DNA of 64,000 nt from KBS-83 sp051025295 (GCA_051025295.1 JBMGJV010000012.1); one strand, 5' to 3'. Shown: positions 35,626 to 44,240, counted from the first letter of the stretch. Made by a program: numbers and translations. The notes: generated by a model not told the origin, from the sequence alone.

Positions 35626-36840
35626 TCACGTGCTGTAATCGGCATTGATCGCCACGTACTCCCGCGTAAGGTCGCACGTCCAGAAGCGGCACTGGCCATC
35701 GCCAAGGCCAAGCTCCATCCGCACCGTAAACTCCGGCTGACTCAGGTAGCGATGCGCGGCCTGCTCGTCGAAGCCCGCAGCTCGGCCGCCACCTTCGCAG
35801 ATCAGCAGCTCCCCCAGCCAGATCGACACGCGCTCTGCATCCAGCGCTGCGCCCGAGTAGCCCGCCGCCGCGATCAGCCGCCCCCAGTTCGGATCGTTGC
35901 CGGCCCAAGCCGTCTTCACCAGCGGCGAGTGCGCAATTGCCTTCGCCACCCGCAGCGCATCCGCATTGGACACAGCCCCACGCACCTCAAGCTCGACCAG
36001 GTGCGTCGCGCCTTCGCCATCTTTCACGACCTGCTTCGCCAACGACGTGCAGATCTCGCGCAGCCCCTCCGCGAAGTGCCCAGCGTTCGCTCGCGTCAGT
36101 GCCGCGCCCGAAGCGCCACTCGCCAGCAGCAGCACGGTATCGTTGGTCGACGTGTCGCCATCGATCGAGATCCGGTGAAAGCTCGTCTCGACCGCCTGCT
36201 CAAGCAGCTCCTGCAACAGCGCGGGCTCCGCCGCCACATCGGTGAAGATGTAAGCGAGCATCGTCGCCTGCGGTGCGCCCGCAAGCTGCGGGTGAATCAT
36301 GCCCGCACCCTTTGCCATCCCGGCGATGCGCACCGGACGTCCCTCTACGACGAGGTCCGCAAACGCCGTCTTCGGTCGCGTGTCGGTCGTCATGATCGCG
36401 GCCGCAACGCTCGCGAAGTGTTCGCCGGTGCTCCCCGCAGCATCGCGCAACCCAGGCAGCGCAGCGCGCACCTTGTCGACTGGCAGCGGCACACCGATGA
36501 TGCCGGTGGACGATGGAATCACCTCATGCGCCGCGCAGCCGAACACATGCGCCGCAGCCTGGCAGCAGGCCATCGCGGCCTCGCGGCCGGCCTCACCTGT
36601 CGCGCAGTTCGCGTTGCCGGCATTCACCAGCACCGCACGCACGCGCCGCCCGCTCGCCTGCAGATGACGCGCGCCGATCACCAGCGGCGCAGCCTGCACT
36701 CGATTCGTGGTGAACATCGCAGCAGCGCTCGCGCCACCCGGAGCGGCAAGGATTGAAAGGTCAGGACGGCCGCTCGCCTTGATACCGGCACGCACCGAAC
36801 CCCAAAGAAAACCACGCGGCAACAGCGCGTCAATGTCCAT
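35626..36840 (-). CDS. argJ: Bifunctional glutamate N-acetyltransferase/amino-acid acetyltransferase ArgJ
   Basis: 404 residues. The N-terminal half contains VNAGNANCATG and SSTGIIGVPLP; the self-cleavage site is Ala192/Thr193 in QATMLAYIFTD, making Thr193 the new N-terminal nucleophile of the beta chain. Later motifs are GDTSTNDTVLLLASG and AGNDPNWGRLIAAAGYSG. The usual phrase KGxGMIxPxMATML here has extra residues (HPQLAGAPQATML) before the nucleophile. It transfers acetyl from N-acetylornithine to glutamate in arginine synthesis. The start codon is only 24 bases from the divergent ABC gene, so both must have very short leaders. Confidence 0.96.
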   Translation of the reverse strand: MDIDALLPRGFLWGSVRAGIKASGRPDLSILAAPGGASAAAMFTTNRVQAAPLVIGARHLQASGRRVRAVLVNAGNANCATGEAGREAAMACCQAAAHVFGCAAHEVIPSSTGIIGVPLPVDKVRAALPGLRDAAGSTGEHFASVAAAIMTTDTRPKTAFADLVVEGRPVRIAGMAKGAGMIHPQLAGAPQATMLAYIFTDVAAEPALLQELLEQAVETSFHRISIDGDTSTNDTVLLLASGASGAALTRANAGHFAEGLREICTSLAKQVVKDGEGATHLVELEVRGAVSNADALRVAKAIAHSPLVKTAWAGNDPNWGRLIAAAGYSGAALDAERVSIWLGELLICEGGGRAAGFDEQAAHRYLSQPEFTVRMELGLGDGQCRFWTCDLTREYVAINADYST

Positions 36841-36864
36841 CTCGCTCTTACTCTAGCAAGTGTG

Positions 36865-37662
36865 ATGAGCACTTACGATCAAGCAGACAGCTTCGCGGAC
36901 CTGCGCCATGTCTCCGTCGCGCGCGGAGAAGCGGTTGTGCTCCACGATGTCAGCCTGCGGCTCGGTCGGGGTGAGCATGCGGCCATCCTCGGGCCGAATG
37001 GCTGTGGCAAATCGACGCTGCTCAAGCTGCTCACGGCAGAGTGCTATCCGCTCCCGCAGTTCGGTTCATCCATCACGCTCTTCGGCCGGGAACGCTGGGC
37101 CGTCCGCGACCTGCGCCAGCACCTCGGTGTTGTGCTCACGGATCTGCCCGGACCCAGCACCGCACACGCCACTGGACTCGAAGCTGTCCTCTCCGGCTTC
37201 TTCGCGAGCGCGGCACTGTGGCCGCACCTCGTCGTTACCGCCGACATGCGGGAGCGTGCAGCGGAATCGCTCGCGCTCATGGACGTCACGCATCTCGCCG
37301 AAAAACGGGTCGGTGACATGTCTGCCGGCGAAGCGCGTCGCATCCTCATCGCGCGCGCTCTCGTCCATCGTCCGGAGATGCTGCTGCTCGATGAGCCCAC
37401 CAACGCGCTCGACCTTGCTGCCCAGCGCAGCCTGCGCGAGACGCTTCGTGAACTGCTGCGGCAGGGAACTGGCCTGCTGCTGATCACCCATCACCTGCCC
37501 GACATCCTGCCCGAGATCGATCGCGTGATCCTCATGCGTGACGGACGCATCGTCGCCGACGGAGCGAAGCGCGATCTGCTCACCCCGGCACGACTCAGCG
37601 CTCTGTTCGGCCGTGAACTCGATGTCGTCGAGCGCGACGAATACTTCCACGCGCTCGCCTGA
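36865..37662 (+). CDS. ABC transporter ATP-binding protein
   Basis: 265 residues; GTG at 36862 directly before the ATG is an alternative start. Walker A is LGPNGCGKSTLLKLL, the signature is MSAGEARRILIARAL (Ser-Ala-Gly-Glu in place of Ser-Gly-Gly), Walker B is MLLLDEPTNALD and the switch His is in LLITHH. The shape resembles single-domain ModF/iron-chelate-type ATPases. No permease is adjacent, so its partner is unknown. Divergent from argJ with 24 bases between start codons. Confidence 0.88.
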   Translation: MSTYDQADSFADLRHVSVARGEAVVLHDVSLRLGRGEHAAILGPNGCGKSTLLKLLTAECYPLPQFGSSITLFGRERWAVRDLRQHLGVVLTDLPGPSTAHATGLEAVLSGFFASAALWPHLVVTADMRERAAESLALMDVTHLAEKRVGDMSAGEARRILIARALVHRPEMLLLDEPTNALDLAAQRSLRETLRELLRQGTGLLLITHHLPDILPEIDRVILMRDGRIVADGAKRDLLTPARLSALFGRELDVVERDEYFHALA

Positions 37663-37728
37663 TTTCCGCTGCTCTGAAACGTTGGGAACAGGCCGTGAAT
37701 GCTTGTCGAAACACGTTCCCGGCCCCTC

Positions 37729-37757
37729 TTGACGTGCCCCCGGGAGAGACGTTAAGT
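37729..37757 (+). promoter_or_regulatory. Promoter-like element for candidate small RNA
   Basis: TTGACG (37729-37734) and TTAAGT (37752-37757) with a 17-base spacer. The -35 is good, the -10 only fair. Upstream, GGGAA...TTCCC (37684-37720) forms a loose hairpin that may end the ABC gene transcript. Confidence 0.4.
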
Positions 37758-37762
37758 TGTGG

Positions 37763-38031
37763 ATACACGGGAAAGGAGGATGATCCGACGAATGAAAAAT
37801 TCTGATGGTAGTTGTTCGATCAGTGCACGTGAGGTGACTGAGGCTTAGGGCGCGCGCGCTCTAGACCTGGCGAACATCCCTTCGATTTCGCTGAGGCCCA
37901 CTTCATACTTCGCTCGCCAGATTGGGAGGCGGTCGGAGGAAATTGAGAAGCGTGCACGCCTCAGGTCAACTCAACCAGATCACCGGCCAAGGGCCCGCCG
38001 CCAGCGATGGCAGCGGGCCTTTTGCTTTTTC
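37763..38031 (+). ncRNA. Candidate structured small RNA, about 270 nt
   Basis: The 501-base gap 37663-38163 carries its own promoter-like element and a strong terminator, with no protein gene of normal size between them. Long-range pairings are visible: TGACTGAGGC (37835-37844) with GCCTCAGGTCA (37958-37968, one bulge), and inside it CTGGCGA (37867-37873) with TCGCCAG (37914-37920). A 22-codon frame (37780-37848, beginning MIRRMKNSDG) follows AAAGGAGG too closely for its first ATG and too far for its second, so a leader peptide is possible but unproven. It may be a 6S-like or clade-specific RNA; I cannot identify the family. Confidence 0.4.
37989..38030 (+). terminator. Terminator of candidate small RNA
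   Basis: An 11-base stem (GGCCCGCCGCC with GGCAGCGGGCC, one mismatch) flanked by A/T pairs is followed by TTTTGCTTTTT. It ends about 133 bases before the DIP1984 gene. Confidence 0.8.
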
Positions 38032-38163
38032 TGCCGACCCCGTTTCAAGGAATGCCATCCCATCAATGTTGGTCCACTCCCTGCGCCAAATCGCACGAGT
38101 GCAGCGTCTCCGTTTGAAGGAGGGTTGCTCTGCGTGAGGATAGGGAAGTGACACAGGGACACC

Positions 38164-38619
38164 ATGAAGCTGGGTGATGCGATGGGGCAGCGCGTGGAAT
38201 GCGAAGCGCGCATGCTCGATCTGAAGAAGCGGCTCATTCGCAATGCGCGCGTGCAGGAGGGCGAGCAGCCGGCTGAGGATCCCCAGAACCTCCTCGACGA
38301 CGTCGATCGCACCGCGCTCCGTCTCGTTGAGCTCATTCAGACCATCCACCGCACCGCCTGTGCCACGGTCTTCGACGAGAACAACTCGCTCGCAGACGTC
38401 ATCACTGAGCGCGACGTGCTCGGCCGCAAGCGAGACCTGCTGATCGCCGTAGGTGACGCGGCCACCGCCGGACTCGAGCACCTTCACCGCCCGGAACCGC
38501 ACTTCGTCCCCGCCATCCAGGTCGGCCGCATCCATCGCCACGTCGACCAGCTCTCGAAGCGCTACCGCGAGATCGACTCCCGCATCCAGGAGCTGAGCTG
38601 GCGCACCGACGTGCTGTGA
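38164..38619 (+). CDS. DIP1984 family protein
   Basis: 151 residues, almost wholly helical. Conserved phrases include LKKRLIRNARVQEGEQPAEDP, a central HRTACATVFDENNSLADVITERD segment and the ending LSKRYREIDSRIQELSWRTDVL, all typical of DIP1984 (septicolysin-like) proteins. The heptad pattern predicts coiled coils. Function is not known despite the toxin-derived name of a homologue. AGGG lies a few bases before the ATG. Confidence 0.85.
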   Translation: MKLGDAMGQRVECEARMLDLKKRLIRNARVQEGEQPAEDPQNLLDDVDRTALRLVELIQTIHRTACATVFDENNSLADVITERDVLGRKRDLLIAVGDAATAGLEHLHRPEPHFVPAIQVGRIHRHVDQLSKRYREIDSRIQELSWRTDVL

Positions 38620-38651
38620 GCATCCGGCATTCATTTACGGCACCGCGCAGG

Positions 38652-39407
38652 CTACTGCGCGCCTGCTGCCGACCATAGCGCTCGCGCGAGGAAGGGAAAC
38701 TCCTGCGGTGGCGTGTCGCGTGGCAGGCTGAGCAGCTTCTGAAGCATCACATCGCGCATCTCCGGAGCGAGCGACCGATCGGCGTTTGCAAGCGACGACC
38801 TCACCACGTCCGCCGTGTGATCCGTGCCGTAGACGGGCGTCCCGGGCTGCTGCCTCCATGATTCAGAGAGCGGGCCCGCATCCAAACCGTCGAAGCCCAG
38901 ATCATTCAGCAGCGCGATCACCATCTGCTTGGCCTTCGCGTCATCCCCAGCAACGGGAAGCGCAATCCGGTTCTGCGAACCAGGTGGCAGGCCGCCATGC
39001 GCAAGGCTGTACGTGGTGATGTTGTTGAACACCTTCGTCACCGGACGACCGAGCACGCGCGACGTCCACTCGCTCTCCGTAAGCCCACGACCCTCGAGCT
39101 CATCGATGACCCCATCGCGCATGGAATAGTAGTTGCCGGTATCGAGGATCGGCGTTCCCGGGGGTAGCTCGCGCAGCAGATCCTTCGGAAGCAGCGGAAC
39201 ACTCTTCATCGGAATCGTGACCACCAGCAGGTCCACGCCCTTTGCCACCTCCGCGATCGCAACCGGCGTCGCCCCGGTCTCCGCTGCAACCTGCGAGAGT
39301 GTCTCCGGCCCGCGCGAATTTGCAATCTGTACCGTGTGCTGGAGCTTTCCAAAACTCTTGGCCAGTGTGGACCCGATGTTGCCCGCTCCGATGATTCCGA
39401 TCTTCAT
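38652..39407 (-). CDS. NADPH-dependent F420 reductase-like NAD(P)-binding protein
   Basis: 251 residues from MKIGIIGAGNIGSTLAKSF, the start of a Rossmann fold; a Met six codons upstream (39425) is an equal alternative. Other features are VQIANSRGPETL, LLVVTIP, TPILDTGNYY and VTKVFNN in the order of the FNO/F420-dependent NADP oxidoreductase family. Acidobacterial members usually use other substrates, so F420 use is not implied. It is divergent from a TetR regulator, with two palindromes between, so it is the likely target of that repressor. Confidence 0.86.
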   Translation of the reverse strand: MKIGIIGAGNIGSTLAKSFGKLQHTVQIANSRGPETLSQVAAETGATPVAIAEVAKGVDLLVVTIPMKSVPLLPKDLLRELPPGTPILDTGNYYSMRDGVIDELEGRGLTESEWTSRVLGRPVTKVFNNITTYSLAHGGLPPGSQNRIALPVAGDDAKAKQMVIALLNDLGFDGLDAGPLSESWRQQPGTPVYGTDHTADVVRSSLANADRSLAPEMRDVMLQKLLSLPRDTPPQEFPFLARALWSAAGAQ

Positions 39408-39461
39408 GTCTTTCCCTGCCTTCATGTCTCTGCCTGCTTCGTAAGATGGGTCGTGGAGTAC

Positions 39462-39505
39462 AACGACCGTTTTCCGTCTAAAGCGTAGATGGGGAAACGA
39501 TCGTT
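39462..39505. promoter_or_regulatory. Paired palindromes between oxidoreductase and TetR genes
   Basis: AACGATCGTT (39496-39505) is a perfect palindrome and AACGACCGTT (39462-39471) nearly so, 34 bases apart centre to centre. With their flanks they also form a larger inverted repeat (ACAACGAYCGTTTYCC). They are strong candidate TetR operators controlling both divergent genes. Confidence 0.6.
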
Positions 39506-39556
39506 GTCGATTCAGCGAAACGTGTTTATTCTGTGAGTGCCGAGAAAAGCGCAACC

Positions 39557-40198
39557 ATGTCCAAACAAGCGATGATCGCGGAGAAGGAGCGCTCTATCGT
39601 CCTCGCTGCGCGTGAGAGCTTCCTGCGCGACGGCTTCGCTGGAGCCTCCATGGATGCGATCGCGCGCTCCGCCGGCGTCTCGGTCAAGACCATCTACAGC
39701 CACTTCGCCGACAAGAGTGAACTGTTCAGCAAGGTGATGGTCGCCGCCTGCACAGACCATCTCCTCTCCGGCGAGACTCCCTCCGACACAGCGCTTGCCG
39801 AGCTGTTCCCGTGGTTTGCCAGGGCGACGCAGCGGGGCCTTTTTGACGCTGGCATTGACTACCTGCGCCACCTGCTCTCTGACGATCAGCTCTCCCTCTA
39901 CCGCGTCGTCACCCGCGATGCGGACCGCTTCCCGGAGTTGGGCCTGCACTACCACCAGAACATCGCTCGCGGCAGAACCGGCATCCTGGTCGCTTGGTTC
40001 CGGCGCGCCGTTCGCACAAATGGCTGGCCCAGGCGGGATGCAAGGCACGACGCTGCTCTTTACGAAGCCCTGCTCCGCGCCGGCATCTATGAAGAAGCCC
40101 TCCACGGCCTACTCCAGGTGGACCCCGCCGCCATCGATCGGCAGGCGCGCGCCGCCTCGCGAACCATGTGGAAGCTGCTCACCACCTCCTGCGGATAA
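39557..40198 (+). CDS. TetR/AcrR-family transcriptional regulator
   Basis: 213 residues from ATG; a GTG eight codons upstream (39533) is possible. The helix-turn-helix (about 10-55) reads FAGASMDAIARSAGVSVKTIYSHFADKSELF. The C-terminal ligand-binding half resembles TetR_C domains of the AefR-like group (RVVTRDADRFPELG...). It probably represses the divergent NAD(P)-binding protein and itself through the palindromes in between. The ligand is unknown. Confidence 0.92.
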   Translation: MSKQAMIAEKERSIVLAARESFLRDGFAGASMDAIARSAGVSVKTIYSHFADKSELFSKVMVAACTDHLLSGETPSDTALAELFPWFARATQRGLFDAGIDYLRHLLSDDQLSLYRVVTRDADRFPELGLHYHQNIARGRTGILVAWFRRAVRTNGWPRRDARHDAALYEALLRAGIYEEALHGLLQVDPAAIDRQARAASRTMWKLLTTSCG

Positions 40199-40246
40199 CG
40201 CCCCTGACCGGCACTCCCGCTCTGCGCGCGGCGGTACACTGAGGGC

Positions 40247-41020
40247 ATGGATCCACTCGTCATCGCGGGCCGCGCGTTTCAGTCGCGGCTGATCGTCGGC
40301 ACCGGCAAGTACAAGGACGGCGCAGAGACGCAGCGCGCCATCGAAGCCTCGGGCGCGGAGATGGTCACAGTGGCAGTGCGCCGCGTCAACCTCGACCGCT
40401 CGAAGGAGTCGCTGCTGGACTTCATCGATCCGCAGCGCTACTTTCTGCTGCCCAACACCGCCGGCTGCTACACCGCCGACGAGGCCATCCGCGCCGCGCG
40501 CCTCGGCCGCGAGGTCGGGCTCTCCGACTGGGTGAAGATCGAAGTCATTGGCGACCAAAAGACGCTCTACCCCGACGTCCAGGCCACGCTCGAAGCCACC
40601 CGCGTCCTCGTCAAGGAAGGCTTCACCGTCCTGCCCTACACCTCGGACGACATCGTCTTCGCCAAGCGCCTCGTCGACGTCGGCGCAGCCGCCGTCATGC
40701 CGCTCGCCTCGCCCATCGGCAGCGGCATGGGTCTGCAGAACACCGCCACTCTGCGCATCCTGCGCGAGATGATCACGGAAGTCCCGCTCATCGTCGACGC
40801 CGGCATCGGCTCCGCGTCCGAAGCCGCGCTGGCGATGGAGATGGGCGCTGACGCAGTGCTCATCAACTCCGCTATCGCGGGCGCCAGCAATCCCGTGCTC
40901 ATGGCCGAAGCCATGCAGCACGCCGTGCTCGCCGGGCGCGAAAGCTTCCTCGCCGGCCGCATGCCGCGCAAGCTCTACGCCACCGCCAGCTCGCCCGTCG
41001 AAGGCGTTTCGCGCGTCTGA
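40247..41020 (+). CDS. thiG: Thiazole synthase
   Basis: 257 residues, a normal length. A TIM-barrel start (LVIAGRAFQSRLIVGTGKYKD) is followed by PNTAGCYTADEAIRAARL, the Schiff-base Lys in WVKIEVIGD, LPYTSDDIVFAKRL, AAAVMPLASPIGSGMG and the phosphate-binding AGIGSASEAALAMEMGADAVLINSAI. It makes the thiazole phosphate of thiamine with ThiS-thiocarboxylate and dehydroglycine. No thiS, thiF or thiE is nearby, so the pathway is split in this genome. ruvC follows after 61 bases. Confidence 0.97.
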   Translation: MDPLVIAGRAFQSRLIVGTGKYKDGAETQRAIEASGAEMVTVAVRRVNLDRSKESLLDFIDPQRYFLLPNTAGCYTADEAIRAARLGREVGLSDWVKIEVIGDQKTLYPDVQATLEATRVLVKEGFTVLPYTSDDIVFAKRLVDVGAAAVMPLASPIGSGMGLQNTATLRILREMITEVPLIVDAGIGSASEAALAMEMGADAVLINSAIAGASNPVLMAEAMQHAVLAGRESFLAGRMPRKLYATASSPVEGVSRV

Positions 41021-41081
41021 CACACAGGCCACCGCCTCGGCACTGCTGCACAACGACTGGCACAGGGTAGACTCCTCCCAT

Positions 41082-41633
41082 ATGCGCGTCTTCGGCATCG
41101 ACTGCGGCACAGAGTGCACCGGCTACGGCGTCGTGGAAGTCGTGGATACGGCGCGCACGCCCCGCCTCCGCGCTCTCGCTGCCGGTGGCATCGTCCTCTC
41201 GAAGCGCGACTCGCTCCCCGTCCGGCTTGCCCGCGTCTACGCCGAGCTCACCGCCCTCATCTCGCTGCATCAGCCCGCCGTCGTCGCGATCGAGGACGTC
41301 TTCTTCGCTGCCAACGCGAAGTCCGCGCTCAAGCTGGGCCACGTGCGCGGCGTCGCGCTGCTCGCAGCGGCAAACCTCGGGCTGCCGGTAGCCGAGTACG
41401 CCCCACTCAGCGTCAAGTCCGCCGTGGTCGGCTACGGCCTCGCTAAGAAGGAGCAGGTGCAGTTCATGGTCGCGCGACTGCTTGAACTCGAACGCGAACC
41501 CGAGCCGGCCGACGCCGCCGACGCCCTCGCCATCGCCATCTGTCACATCCACACTGCACAGACCCTTCTGCAGCAGCAGCCGGTCCCGCCCGTGCGCACC
41601 GCGCCCGTGCTCCGGCCGCGCGTGGGGGCCTGA
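41082..41633 (+). CDS. ruvC: Holliday junction resolvase RuvC
   Basis: 183 residues. Catalytic acids are visible in FGIDCGTECTGYGV (first Asp), VAIEDVFFAAN (Glu) and ADAADALAIAICH (late Asp pair), with the LGHVRGVALLAA segment between. It cuts Holliday junctions symmetrically with RuvAB. The first motif has Cys-Gly-Thr-Glu-Cys instead of the usual Pro-Gly-xx-x. The next gene starts 4 bases downstream. Confidence 0.96.
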   Translation: MRVFGIDCGTECTGYGVVEVVDTARTPRLRALAAGGIVLSKRDSLPVRLARVYAELTALISLHQPAVVAIEDVFFAANAKSALKLGHVRGVALLAAANLGLPVAEYAPLSVKSAVVGYGLAKKEQVQFMVARLLELEREPEPADAADALAIAICHIHTAQTLLQQQPVPPVRTAPVLRPRVGA

Positions 41634-41636
41634 TCC

Positions 41637-42371
41637 ATGGCCTCATTCCCCCGGCTCAGAATCGCGGTGCTGCCGCTCTGCCTGCTCGCCACTGCAGCCT
41701 CCGCGCAGGACAGCCCCGCAGCACAGCCCACCCCTCCCGTACCGGCGTCCGCCGGAAAGTCGCTCGCGACCATCGAATTCCACTTCGAGAACCAGCAGCT
41801 CCGCCCGCCCACCTACACCCTCGTCGTGCATGAGGATGGCTCTGGCCAGTACCGCGCCGACGCCAGCCCCGCGCTGCCGGACGATCCCGCGGCCCTGCCC
41901 AGCGAAGCCGCCGACCGCCCCATCCAGCTCACCGGGGCCGTCACCCAGCGCATGTTCAAGCTGGCTCGCTCGCACAAGGACTTCGCCACGGCCTGCGACA
42001 GCGGTGACGCCAGGATCGCCTTCACCGGCAAGAAGCTGCTCACCTACCAGGGCCCTGACGGACACGGTGCCTGCACCTTCATCTACTCGAAGGATCAGCA
42101 GATCGAGTGGCTCGCCTCCGAGATGCAGGCCATCGCGGCCACCCTGAACGAGGGCCAGAAGCTCGACCTGCAGCACGAACATGGCCGCCTCAGCCTCGAC
42201 GCGGAGCTCGAAACGCTCGAAAGCATGGTCCAGAACGGTCAGGCAGCCGAGCTCGGCACCATCGCGCCCACCCTGCTTGCCATCGCGCGCGACCCGGCCG
42301 TGCTCGAGCGCGCGCAGAAGCGGGCACGTCACCTGCTCACCATCGCCGACGCAGCCGCCTCCGCCCGCTAG
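41637..42371 (+). CDS. Exported hypothetical protein, translationally close to ruvC
   Basis: 244 residues. A signal peptide (LRIAVLPLCLLATAASAQ) is followed by a Pro-rich linker and a beta-rich domain (about 35-150) with two Cys (FATACDSGDARIAF, GHGACTFIY) that could form a disulphide. A charged helical region then runs to the end. I do not recognise a family. The start is 3 bases after the ruvC stop, so it is co-transcribed with it, although its periplasmic location makes a functional link unlikely. Confidence 0.8.
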   Translation: MASFPRLRIAVLPLCLLATAASAQDSPAAQPTPPVPASAGKSLATIEFHFENQQLRPPTYTLVVHEDGSGQYRADASPALPDDPAALPSEAADRPIQLTGAVTQRMFKLARSHKDFATACDSGDARIAFTGKKLLTYQGPDGHGACTFIYSKDQQIEWLASEMQAIAATLNEGQKLDLQHEHGRLSLDAELETLESMVQNGQAAELGTIAPTLLAIARDPAVLERAQKRARHLLTIADAAASAR

Positions 42372-42507
42372 CACGCCTGTTGTGTGCTCACGCACAGGCC
42401 GATACAGTTCCCGCTCTGCCCTGAGCGACATTCGCTACGATGATGGGTTCCAACTGTGTTGGCCCGGCGTTTCTGCACAACCGCGCCTGGTCCGGAGGGG
42501 TCCAGCC

Positions 42508-44208
42508 ATGGGCAAAGGCCGCCGCGTCACCGCCGTTCTGCTGTTCCTGCTCGCCACCTTGGTGGTCCTGCTGGCGCCGCATGCCCTCCGAGCGCAGGAG
42601 ACTGGCGCCGTCGTCCGGCTCAGCTTCGTGCAGGGCACTGTCTCGATCGCGCAGGGCGACAAGACACAGTTCCCCCAGGCCCAGGCCAACATGCCGCTCT
42701 TTGCCGGCTACTCCATCAGCACCGGCGAAGACGGGCAGGCAGAGGTCGAGTTTCTCGACGGCAGCGTCGCCCGCCTCACCCCGCAGAGCCGCCTCGATCT
42801 CATCCAGCTGCCCCGCAGCGGCACAGAGGGCGAGCCCACCGAACTGGCCCTCGGCTCCGGCCTCGGCTATTTCGAACTGAACACGCAGTACGGCCAGCGT
42901 TATCGCGTGCGCTTCGCTGACGACACGGTCAACCCGGAGCAGAACTCCATCTTCCGCATCAGCCTCGACCAGGCGCCGGAGCTCGCCGTCTTCGCCGGTA
43001 CCGTCCACGCCAAGGCCGGCAACGGCTTCGACCAGTCCATCGAGCAGGGAAGCATGGTCACCTTCGCAGCGGACGAAGACAGCCAGGTGCAGTTGTCACC
43101 GCAGCTGCGACAAGAATCCTGGGACCAGTGGAACCAGGATCGCGACGACCAGATTGCCCGGCAGGCCGCGCAGCAGACCAGTGCGCGCGAGGAGTCCGGC
43201 GCGCCCGACCAGCCCGGCTGGGACGACCTCGACGCCTACGGCAACTGGTACCCCGTCGAAGGCTACGGCGACGTCTGGGCCCCCAACGAAGAGCCCGCCG
43301 GCTGGGACCCCTACGGCAGCGGCTACTGGGCCAACTATCCGGGCCTCGGCTTCACCTGGATCTCCGGCTACCCCTGGGGCTGGCTCCCGTACCAGTGCGG
43401 CGCGTGGAACTACTGGTCCGACTTCGGCTGGGGCTGGATTCCCGGTGAGTGCGGCCTCGGCTGGCAGAACACCATCGTCATCCGCAACGCACCCTACGGC
43501 TACCGTCCGCCGCCGCGCCCCATTCCCGCCGGCAACGTCGGCACACGGCTCTTCGCCATCCACCGCGCTCCCGTGCGTGGTCCCGGCGGGGTCCCCGTCG
43601 CCCAGCCCGGCAACGGCGCTGGCAACCATCACACACCGCCCGTCCGCGTCGGCACCCCCACTCCCGGCCCGCGCCCGGTCGCAGGCGGACCAGTCGTCAT
43701 CGGCGGCCGCGCTGTCTCACCGCTTCCCGTGCTCGGCGCCGGCCGTGGCACGCCTGTCGCGGTCCATCGCGGCAACGAGGATCGCAACCCCGACGGCACC
43801 GGCCTCTTCAACACCACCGGGGTCAGCCGCTACGCTGGTGGCGGCATCGCTGCGCCGCAAGAGGGAGCAATCGCGCCCGCCCCGGCACGTCCCATCTACC
43901 AACATCCCATCGGCCAGCAGCCCGTCTACCAGCGTCCCCTCGGCAACCCGCAACCCATGGAGCGTCCCGGCATCGGCGTGCCCAACCGCGGCGGTACGCT
44001 CCCGCCACGCGTATACCAACCCACGCCACGCGCCTACGAACCACCCTCATCCCCCCGCACCACCGCGCCCCCACCACGCGTGATGGCCCCGGCGCCCCCG
44101 CGCGTCACAGCCCCACCACCCATGAGCGCGCCACGTCCGGCCCCCAGCGCCCCAGCCCCTGTGCATGCCCCGGCCCCCAGCGCACCCGCGCCCGTAGGCC
44201 ACCACTAG
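42508..44208 (+). CDS. Exported FecR/DUF6600-type protein with Trp/Tyr-rich and Pro-rich regions
   Basis: 566 residues from MGKGRRVTAV, with GGAGGGG 7 bases upstream; the frame is open far upstream but without a signal peptide. After the signal peptide (AQ at about 30) comes a FecR-like beta domain (about 32-190: VQGTVSIAQG, FAGYSISTGEDGQAEVEFLDGS, LFAG...). Next is an acidic/Gln region, then a Trp/Gly/Tyr-rich segment (YGSGYWANYPGLGFTW...) matching DUF6600, and a 200-residue Pro/Ala-rich tail. It is an envelope protein of unknown role. No sigma/FecI gene is adjacent, so it is not a classical FecR anti-sigma system. Confidence 0.85.
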   Translation: MGKGRRVTAVLLFLLATLVVLLAPHALRAQETGAVVRLSFVQGTVSIAQGDKTQFPQAQANMPLFAGYSISTGEDGQAEVEFLDGSVARLTPQSRLDLIQLPRSGTEGEPTELALGSGLGYFELNTQYGQRYRVRFADDTVNPEQNSIFRISLDQAPELAVFAGTVHAKAGNGFDQSIEQGSMVTFAADEDSQVQLSPQLRQESWDQWNQDRDDQIARQAAQQTSAREESGAPDQPGWDDLDAYGNWYPVEGYGDVWAPNEEPAGWDPYGSGYWANYPGLGFTWISGYPWGWLPYQCGAWNYWSDFGWGWIPGECGLGWQNTIVIRNAPYGYRPPPRPIPAGNVGTRLFAIHRAPVRGPGGVPVAQPGNGAGNHHTPPVRVGTPTPGPRPVAGGPVVIGGRAVSPLPVLGAGRGTPVAVHRGNEDRNPDGTGLFNTTGVSRYAGGGIAAPQEGAIAPAPARPIYQHPIGQQPVYQRPLGNPQPMERPGIGVPNRGGTLPPRVYQPTPRAYEPPSSPRTTAPPPRVMAPAPPRVTAPPPMSAPRPAPSAPAPVHAPAPSAPAPVGHH

Positions 44209-44240
44209 GCGCTTAACCCGATCAAGAGAGCGCATAGCCT

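Noticed and set aside
37780..37848. 22-codon frame after AAAGGAGG
   Set aside because: The Shine-Dalgarno abuts the first ATG and is 12 bases from the second; kept only as part of the RNA candidate, not as a gene.
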